A stretch of DNA of 35,603 nt from an uncultured Oscillospiraceae bacterium (GTDB lineage Bacteria; Bacillota; Clostridia; Oscillospirales; Ruminococcaceae): positions 1-35,603 of the forward strand of contig CAKTCT010000025.1 in the NCBI GenBank assembly GCA_934539585.1, read 5' to 3'. Below, one piece after another: positions 30,497 through 35,603 of the stretch. The notes under the pieces were generated by a model. The model did not search any database and was not told the DNA's origin. It worked only from the letters and a program-made list of their open reading frames with translations. Within the stretch, counting starts at the first letter, position 1; every line of letters starts with the position of its first letter. Position numbers and translations under genes: made by a program.

Positions 30497-32551
30497 TCAG
30501 TCCCGGGCGACCCGCATGGCGTTGAGGACGGCCAGGAGGGCGGTGCCAACGTCGGCGAAGACGGCGGCCCACATGGGGGCCAGGCCCAGGGCTCCCAGGA
30601 TGAGGACGGCGGCCTTGACGATGAGGATGAAGACGATGTTTTCGTTGGCGATCTTCATGCCTTTCCGGGCGGCCCTGATGGCGGCGGGGATACTGGTCAG
30701 CCGGTTGCCGGGGAGGACCACGTCGGCGGCCTGAGCCGCCAGGTCGCTGCCCATGCCCATGGCTACGCCAACATCGGCGGCGGCCAGGACCGGTCCGTCG
30801 TTGATGCCGTCGCCTACAAAGGCGGTGGGGCCGCTCTTGCGGATTTCCTGGAGGGCGGAAACCTTGTCCTGGGGAAGGAGGTTGCTCCGGGCTTCGTCGA
30901 CGCCCAGCGCGGCCCGGACGGTCTCTGCGGCCTGGGCGCGGTCGCCGGTGAGCATGACGGTCTTCCGGACGCCCATGGCCTTCAGCTCTTTCAGAGCCTC
31001 TGCCGCTTCGGGCTTCACGGTGTCGCCTACCTGGATGCAGCCCAGGAGGGCGGTTTCATCGGCCAGGTACAGGCCGGACTCCGGCGCGCCGTCCAGGGAG
31101 ATTCCGGCGTCCTTCAGCAGCCGGGCGGAGCCGCAGTAGTAGGTCTTGCCATTGATCTGGGCCTTGACGCCCTTGCCGGAAATTTCTTCCGAGGAATCGG
31201 GGGAGGTGGGCGCGCCGTACCTGGCCGTCACCGCTTTGGCGATGGGGTGGGCCGAGGCGCTTTCGCAGATGGCCGCCAGGCGGAGGATTTCCTCCTCGGG
31301 CAGGTCGGAGAGGGTGCGGACCTCCTGGACCGACAGGTTGCCGGTGGTCAGGGTGCCGGTTTTGTCAAAAACGACGTTCTCAATCTTGGAAAGGGCCTCC
31401 ACATGGCTGGAGCCTTTGATCAGTGCGCCCTTTTTGGAGGCGGCGCCGATGACGCTGTAAAAGGTCAGGGGCACGGAGATCACCAGGGCGCAGGGGCAGG
31501 AGGCCACCAGGAAGATCAGGGCGCGGTGGAGCCATTCCGAGAAAGCGCCGGCGCCGAAGATGGGCGGCAGGACGGCCAGGAGCACGGCCGCAATGACCAC
31601 CGCCGGAGTGTACCAGCGGGAGAACCGGGTGATGAAGCGCTCGGTTTTGCTCTTTTTCTGGGTGGCTTCCTTGACCAGGTCGGCGATTTTGCTGGCGGCG
31701 GAGTCGGCGCTGCGCTTGGTGGCCCGGCATTTCAGGGCGGCGGTGAGGTTAATCATGCCGGAAAGAAGCTCGCTGCCGTTGGAGACGGAGACGGGGATGC
31801 TTTCGCCGGTGATGGCGGCGGTGTCCACCTGGCCCTCGCCCTCCAGAACCTCACAGTCCAGGGGGACCCGGTCGCCGGCCCGGACCAGGAGCAGGTCGCC
31901 GGGCTCCAGCTGGGAGGCGGGGACTTCGGTGATGCTGCCGTCGGGGTTCAGGAGGTTGGCGTTTTCCGGGACGATGCTGACCAGGGCGTCGATGCGCTTG
32001 CGGCTGTTCATCACGGCCCGGTCCTCAAAGTACTCGCCGATCTGATAGAGAATCGTGACCATAGCGCCCTCGAAGCCCTCGCCGATGGCAAAGGCGGCGA
32101 CTACGGCGATGGTCATCAGGGTTGTTTCGTCCAGGGAGAAGCGGAGCAGGCCCTTGAGGCCCTTCCAGAACAGCTCCCAGCCCACCAGAAGGGTGGCGAC
32201 GGCCTGGACCAGCAGGCGGAAAATCCCGTGGGGGCCCTGGGGAATCAGGAAGGAAGCCCCCACCAGGGCAACGGAGATGACCAGAAGGATGATGTCCTTG
32301 GCCCCGGCTTCCTTTTCCTCGCCGCTGCATGCGGCGCAGGAGCAGCTGTGGCCGCAGCAGCAATCGTCGTCATCGTCGTCGCAGCAGCCGTCGTGGTGAT
32401 GGTGTTCGTGATCATGGCCGCAGCAGTCGTGGTCATGATGATGTTCGTGTTCATAGTCGCAGCAGTCGTGGTCGTGATGATGTTCATGCTCATGCTCATG
32501 GTCATGGCCGCAGCAGCAGTGTTCCTCATGGAGCTTTTCTTGGTCGTTCAT
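30497..32551 (-). CDS. cadA: Heavy-metal (Cd/Zn/Co) translocating P-type ATPase
   Basis: 684 aa P1B-type ATPase for metal efflux. Core motifs: SCPCALVIS (metal-binding CPC in the membrane), DKTGTLTTG (phosphorylated Asp), the HP dipeptide in SASAHPIAKA, and GDGINDGPVL. The N terminus lacks a folded HMA domain with GMTCxxC; residues 1-78 are instead an extremely His/Cys/Asp-rich stretch with repeated HEHHHDHDCC units. AAGGAGG precedes ATG 32551, and the gene lies 22 nt after its ArsR-type regulator in one transcript. The CPC class with Zn/Cd sensor upstream supports Zn(II)/Cd(II) export. Alternative substrates such as Co cannot be excluded. Confidence 0.95.
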   Translation of the reverse strand: MNDQEKLHEEHCCCGHDHEHEHEHHHDHDCCDYEHEHHHDHDCCGHDHEHHHHDGCCDDDDDDCCCGHSCSCAACSGEEKEAGAKDIILLVISVALVGASFLIPQGPHGIFRLLVQAVATLLVGWELFWKGLKGLLRFSLDETTLMTIAVVAAFAIGEGFEGAMVTILYQIGEYFEDRAVMNSRKRIDALVSIVPENANLLNPDGSITEVPASQLEPGDLLLVRAGDRVPLDCEVLEGEGQVDTAAITGESIPVSVSNGSELLSGMINLTAALKCRATKRSADSAASKIADLVKEATQKKSKTERFITRFSRWYTPAVVIAAVLLAVLPPIFGAGAFSEWLHRALIFLVASCPCALVISVPLTFYSVIGAASKKGALIKGSSHVEALSKIENVVFDKTGTLTTGNLSVQEVRTLSDLPEEEILRLAAICESASAHPIAKAVTARYGAPTSPDSSEEISGKGVKAQINGKTYYCGSARLLKDAGISLDGAPESGLYLADETALLGCIQVGDTVKPEAAEALKELKAMGVRKTVMLTGDRAQAAETVRAALGVDEARSNLLPQDKVSALQEIRKSGPTAFVGDGINDGPVLAAADVGVAMGMGSDLAAQAADVVLPGNRLTSIPAAIRAARKGMKIANENIVFILIVKAAVLILGALGLAPMWAAVFADVGTALLAVLNAMRVARD

Positions 32552-32573
32552 AACAAATCCTCCTTGAAATGCT

Positions 32574-32951
32574 TTAATCGGACTCCCGCAGGTGGGAGAT
32601 GGTGGTTTGGATGATCTCGGCGATGTGGTGGTCGTCGATGGAGTAGTAGACCTGCTTGCCGTCCTTCCGGAACTTGACGATGCGCCCGGCCCGGAGGACC
32701 CGGAGCTGGTGGGACACCGCCGATTGGGTCAGGCCCACGATGTCGCAGATGTCGCAGACGCAAAGCTCGCCGGTGAGAAGGGCGGCGATGATCTTCAGGC
32801 GGCTGGAATCGGAGAGGGCCTTGAAGAACTCGCTGGTATCGAAAAGGGTGTCATCGTCGGGCATGGTGGTGAGGACGCTGTGAACCGCCGCTTCGTGGTG
32901 GTGGTGCTCCTCACAGGCGGTTTCGGGGATGCCTTCGGGATTGTATGTCAT
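32574..32951 (-). CDS. ArsR/SmtB family metal-sensing repressor
   Basis: 125 aa. Winged helix with LTQSAVSHQLRVLRAG recognition helix. Two metal sites can be read: an alpha-3 type site with CVC in ELCVCDIC (C64, C66, extra C69) helped by an N-terminal CEEHHHHE (C13), as in CadC; and an alpha-5 type site D107, H109, H120, E123, spaced as in SmtB/CzrA. Metal binding would release DNA and switch on the efflux ATPase. The start is ATG 32951 with AAGGAGG; the longer frame to 33044 runs through the operator. Operator and promoter lie directly upstream. Confidence 0.93.
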   Translation of the reverse strand: MTYNPEGIPETACEEHHHHEAAVHSVLTTMPDDDTLFDTSEFFKALSDSSRLKIIAALLTGELCVCDICDIVGLTQSAVSHQLRVLRAGRIVKFRKDGKQVYYSIDDHHIAEIIQTTISHLRESD

Positions 32952-32989
32952 GGAATTCCTCCTTTGTGTTAACATGTATTCATTAAAAC

Positions 32990-33009
32990 ATATGAGCACT
33001 TGTTCATCT
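32990..33009 (-). promoter_or_regulatory. Operator of the ArsR/SmtB regulator
   Basis: ATGAGCA (32992-32998), CT, TGTTCAT (33001-33007): an imperfect inverted repeat of the TGAACA-type half-sites typical for CadC/SmtB operators. It starts about where transcription begins, so a bound repressor would block initiation. Confidence 0.8.
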
Positions 33010-33015
33010 GTTTGT

Positions 33016-33044
33016 AGTATAGTCCTTTTCCGTGACCGTGTCAA
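33016..33044 (-). promoter_or_regulatory. Promoter of the regulator-cadA operon
   Basis: On the minus strand: TTGACA (33044-33039), 17 bp, TATACT (33021-33016). The predicted start is near 33009, adjoining the operator. The leader to ATG 32951 is about 58 nt. Confidence 0.88.
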
Positions 33045-33124
33045 GGGGTTTGGGGAATTTTTTTCGATTTGGAGGGGTGTACAGGATTTCGGGAGGATTT
33101 CCCGGGAAATTTTGCTTTTTGGCA

Positions 33125-33158
33125 GAAAAAAAGAGCCTTCCGGCGGTCCGGAAGGCTC
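33125..33158 (-). terminator. Terminator of the SDR-asparaginase operon
   Basis: GAGCCTTCCGG (33133-33143) and CCGGAAGGCTC (33148-33158) make an 11-bp perfect stem with a CGGT loop; on the minus strand TTTTTTTT follows (A-run 33125-33132). It is 10 nt past the asparaginase stop. The remaining 33045-33124 shows nothing further. Confidence 0.92.
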
Positions 33159-33167
33159 CCGTGTGCG

Positions 33168-34160
33168 TTATAAGGTGATTTCGCCGGCGTAATTGGTGGC
33201 GAAGATGGTCCGGACTTCCTCCGGGTCGGCGGTCTGGCCCAGGGCCCACATGAGCTTTGTGACTACGGCTTCGGTGGTCATATCCCGGGCGGAGATGGCG
33301 CCGGTTTCCAGGATTTTGCGGCCCACCTCATAGATGGAAAGGTCGCTGGCGTCGTAGAGGCACTGGCTGCACACCACCACGGAGACGCCGGCGTCCACCA
33401 GCTCCCGGAGCTTTTCCGAAAGGTCCCGACGGATGAAGTGGAGGCCCCCTGCGCCGAAGGCTTCCAGGACCACGCCGCGGTAGCGCATGGTCCGGAGCAT
33501 ATCGAATACGGCGGGATTGGTGCCGGGAATCAGCTTCAGGAGGAAAACGTCGTTGCAGAGCCGGTCCTTCAGGGCGCAGGGCCGGGTGTAGGGCGGGTGG
33601 TGCTGGCGGTAGAGCTGGAGGCCGTTGGCCAGGACCTCGCCTTCGTTGGGGGCGTTGACGCTTTCAAAGGCGTTGAAGCCCATGGTCCGGACCTTGACCG
33701 CCCGGCAGCCGCTGATGATTTTGTGGTCGAAGGCCACGCTGACGCCGGGGATTCCCTCCTGGACGGCGGCGAAGGCCGTGGCCAGGTTGCCGGGGGCGTC
33801 GGAGAGGGGGGAGCCGATGGGCAGCTGGGAGCCGGTGAGGACCACGGGCTTTTCCAGGTTCTGGAGCATGAAGGTCAGCATGGAGGCGGTGTAGGCCATG
33901 GTGTCCGTGCCGTGGGTGATGACCACGCCGTCGTAGTCCGGGAGGGCTTCGTAGACGCTGCGGGCGATGAGCTGCCACTCCTCAGCCTGGATGTTGGAGC
34001 TGTCCAGGTTCAGGATGTTTTTGCAGTGGATGCGGTAGTGGCGGCTCAGGTGGTCCACCTCCCGGAGGAGCTCCGGCGGGGATTTCTCCGGGGCAAGGCC
34101 GTCGGAGCCGGGGGCGGAGGCGATGGTCCCGCCGGTGGTGAGAAGAAGGACGTGTTTCAT
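33168..34160 (-). CDS. ansA: Type I L-asparaginase
   Basis: 330 aa. The N-terminal TTGGTIAS (residues 8-15, nucleophilic Thr12) and THGTDTMAYTAS (82-93, Thr85/Asp86) are the two active-site signatures; the lysine in AFDHKIISG completes the site. It hydrolyses asparagine to aspartate and ammonia in the cytoplasm: no signal peptide is present, consistent with a type I enzyme. AAAGGAG precedes ATG 34160, and the gap to the upstream SDR is 10 nt, so they form an operon. The pairing with an SDR does not point to a known pathway. Confidence 0.94.
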   Translation of the reverse strand: MKHVLLLTTGGTIASAPGSDGLAPEKSPPELLREVDHLSRHYRIHCKNILNLDSSNIQAEEWQLIARSVYEALPDYDGVVITHGTDTMAYTASMLTFMLQNLEKPVVLTGSQLPIGSPLSDAPGNLATAFAAVQEGIPGVSVAFDHKIISGCRAVKVRTMGFNAFESVNAPNEGEVLANGLQLYRQHHPPYTRPCALKDRLCNDVFLLKLIPGTNPAVFDMLRTMRYRGVVLEAFGAGGLHFIRRDLSEKLRELVDAGVSVVVCSQCLYDASDLSIYEVGRKILETGAISARDMTTEAVVTKLMWALGQTADPEEVRTIFATNYAGEITL

Positions 34161-34170
34161 GGGGACTCCT

Positions 34171-34935
34171 TTAGATACAGGGCATTTCGTTTCCGCCGCA
34201 GACGGGGAGGTAAACGCCGGTGATATAGCTGGCCAGGTCCGAGGCCAGGAAGAGGACGGCGTTGGCGATCTCCTGGTCGGTGCCCCGGCGTTTCAGGGGG
34301 ACCCGGGCGGCGTACTCCCGGTCGTCGCCGGGGGATTCCCGCCAGCGGTCGGAGATGGTCCAGCCCGGGGCCACCTGGTTGACGGTGACGTCGAAGGGGC
34401 CGGCCTCCTTGGCCAGGACCCGGAGAACGCCGTCCATGCCCCGTTTGGCGGCGGCGTAGGCGGACTGGCCGGGGAAGCACTGCATGGCGCACTCGGTGTT
34501 GATGCCGATGAAGCGGCCCCAGCCCTTTTCCTCCATGGCGGGGAGGAAGGCTTTGGCCATGTTGACGTTGTGGAGGACGCAGCTGCGGAACTGGCCCACG
34601 TAGTCCTCGATGGGCTGCTCCAGGACGGTGGTCCAGGGCTGGTACTGGATGATGGCGGCGTCTACGACGATATCGGGGCGGCCCATTTGGGCGAAAATGG
34701 CGTCCCGCATGGCCAGGACGTCGGAAAGTTCGCCGACATCGGCTGAAAAGGCGCTGGACTTTACACCGATTTCCCGCAGTTCCTGGGCCAGGGCTTCTGC
34801 CTGCTCCCGGTTTTTGTGGCAGTGGAGGGCTACGTCGGCTCCGGCCTGGGCCAGGGTGCGGGCCATGACCCGGCCCAGCTGGCCGGACGCACCGGTGATG
34901 ACGGCGAGTTTTCCGGTGAGGTCGATGGGGATCAT
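34171..34935 (-). CDS. SDR family oxidoreductase
   Basis: 254 aa short-chain dehydrogenase. Cofactor motif TGASGQLG near residues 15-22 and catalytic YAAAK are present, with a normal C-terminal GVYLPVCGG. The catalytic Ser position 13 residues before the Tyr is Thr (INTECAMQ), and the NNAG strand motif reads VDAA, so it is not a textbook member. The lack of a positively charged residue early in the second strand region leaves NAD or NADP preference open; HCHKNREQ with Lys and Arg hints at NADPH. Start ATG 34935 has AAAGGAGC; a longer reading to 35022 runs into the repeat region. Substrate unknown. Confidence 0.88.
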   Translation of the reverse strand: MIPIDLTGKLAVITGASGQLGRVMARTLAQAGADVALHCHKNREQAEALAQELREIGVKSSAFSADVGELSDVLAMRDAIFAQMGRPDIVVDAAIIQYQPWTTVLEQPIEDYVGQFRSCVLHNVNMAKAFLPAMEEKGWGRFIGINTECAMQCFPGQSAYAAAKRGMDGVLRVLAKEAGPFDVTVNQVAPGWTISDRWRESPGDDREYAARVPLKRRGTDQEIANAVLFLASDLASYITGVYLPVCGGNEMPCI

Positions 34936-34966
34936 AAAACGCTCCTTTGGTTGGAGGGGATTCGTC

Positions 34967-35191
34967 GGCGATTGGGGGTTGAAGTTGTATTGGGGAGGTA
35001 GTGTTTGTTCGGCCGCGGTCATGCCCGGGGGAGCACGATTCGGGGTGCGGGGCTTGGTGCGGACGGCAGGCGGTGAACCGGGCCAGGGGGCTTGCCCTTG
35101 GATACGGGGGGGATTTTAGCGGCGTTGAGGGGTTCGATGGAGTGGCGGAGTTTCGGGTGGAGTCGGTCGCGGTTGTGTCCGGGGGCGCGTT
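34967..35191. repeat. Tandem repeat upstream of the SDR gene, copy 1
   Basis: Begins GGCGATTGGGGGTTGAAGTTGT and contains TGTTTGTTCGGCCGCGGTCA (35002), a TGCGGACGGCAGGCGGTGAA block and GGGGTTCGATGGAGTGGCGG. All recur in the same order in the next unit. Non-coding by appearance: the open frames across it give low-complexity Pro/Arg-rich products. The SDR promoter should lie in or next to this copy, but no convincing -35/-10 pair was found. Confidence 0.8.
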
Positions 35192-35480
35192 GGCGATTGG
35201 GGCTTGAATTTGTATTGGGAGGTGGGGCGTTTTTGTGGGGCGGATGCTTTTTCGGGGATGGACGGTAAGTCGGGTAGGGGTGTTTGTTCGGCCGCGGTCA
35301 TGCCCGGGGAGCGCAATTCGGGGGTGCGGGGCTTGGTGCGGACGGCAGGCGGTGAACCGGGCCAGGGTGCTTGCCCTCGGATACGGTGGGGGATTTTAGC
35401 GGCGTTGAGGGGTTCGATGGAGTGGCGGAGCTTGGAGACAGGCCCCGCAGTAGTTGTGTCCAGGGGGGCCTTTGCGGCGG
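35192..35480. repeat. Tandem repeat upstream of the SDR gene, copy 2
   Basis: Second copy starting GGCGATTGGGGCTTGAATTTGT, with about 54 extra bases after its first 35, then TGTTTGTTCGGCCGCGGTCA at 35281 and the same downstream blocks nearly unchanged. A third, weaker partial match (GGCAGGAGGCCGGTGAATCGGGC) lies near 35547-35575. No gene is seen from 34936 to the window end. Confidence 0.8.
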
Positions 35481-35603
35481 ATTCCAGGGGCGTCTGCGGC
35501 GGCATTGCGGGTCCGATTTGGTGCGGATGGTCTGGGCGAAGGTGCAGACGGCAGGAGGCCGGTGAATCGGGCAGAGGCCGCGTCTTTGCCGCAGACGCTT
35601 CGG

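Noticed and set aside
32380..32510. CRISPR-like short repeats
   Set aside because: These are codon repeats for the His/Asp/Cys tail of the P-type ATPase, in frame and with no spacers.
31247..32614. 455-codon plus-strand frame opposite cadA with a hydrophobic Ala/Val-rich end
   Set aside because: The apparent membrane segments come from reading the His-rich codon repeats of cadA in reverse.
35116..35505. 129-codon minus-strand frame in the right-end repeats
   Set aside because: Pro/Arg/Thr-rich product from tandem DNA repeats; no start context and no family.

Overview
The window is GC-rich chromosomal DNA from a spore-forming anaerobic Firmicute. It carries a complete eight-gene spoIIIA operon (endospore formation), hybrid cluster protein (Hcp, typical of anaerobes) and the non-mevalonate isoprenoid gene dxs. 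High GC with this gene order fits class Clostridia, most likely the Oscillospiraceae (Oscillibacter/Lawsonibacter/Flavonifractor-like). The family assignment is inference; no rRNA or other direct taxonomic marker is present.

Layout. (1) 1-600: a short membrane-anchored hypothetical gene on the minus strand. (2) 677-5487: spoIIIAA-AH, the mother-cell side of the channel between mother cell and forespore, closed by a strong terminator. (3) 5610-17249: a long co-directional housekeeping run with mostly overlapping or closely spaced genes: asp23-like, nusB, a TsaD paralogue, xseA, xseB, ispA, a divergent PAP2 protein, dxs, tlyA, nadK, argR, recN and a CorC/HlyC-type protein. This is the classical Firmicute nusB-xseAB-ispA-dxs-tlyA-argR-recN neighbourhood. 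Here the TsaD paralogue sits where Bacillus has folD, and spoIVB/spo0A do not follow recN. (4) 17311-21753: a CmpB-family membrane protein, an AraC regulator with a dCMP deaminase and an AAA ATPase, and hcp. (5) 21846-24328: a SUMF1/FGE-fold gene followed by a frameshifted TIM-barrel, glycosidase-like gene. (6) 24394-29197: nagA, and divergent from it a two-gene operon encoding an HTH-nucleotidyltransferase-choline-kinase fusion and a BCCT transporter. (7) 29198-30496: a 1.3-kb non-coding block full of degenerate repeats. (8) 30497-33044: a metal-efflux P-type ATPase and its ArsR/SmtB sensor with a readable promoter and operator. (9) 33168-34935: an SDR and a type I asparaginase, then about 0.65 kb of tandem repeats to the window end.

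How the genes work together. The strongest candidate for an uncommon system is region 6. One polypeptide appears to combine a winged-helix DNA-binding domain, a LicC-like nucleotidyltransferase and a LicA-like kinase, encoded just upstream of a choline/betaine-type transporter. Its promoter is close to perfect (TTGACA-17-TATAAT), and palindromic TGAAC/GTTCA half-sites cover the promoter spacer and start region. This suggests uptake, phosphorylation and CDP-activation of choline or a related amino-alcohol for cell-surface decoration, possibly autoregulated by the enzyme itself. The nucleotidyltransferase signature loop is degenerate, so its substrate or activity is open. The second notable layer is non-coding: three intergenic areas (29.2-30.5 kb, within it the duplicated cadA tail, and 35.0-35.6 kb) are built from tandem, decaying copies of terminators and gene ends.
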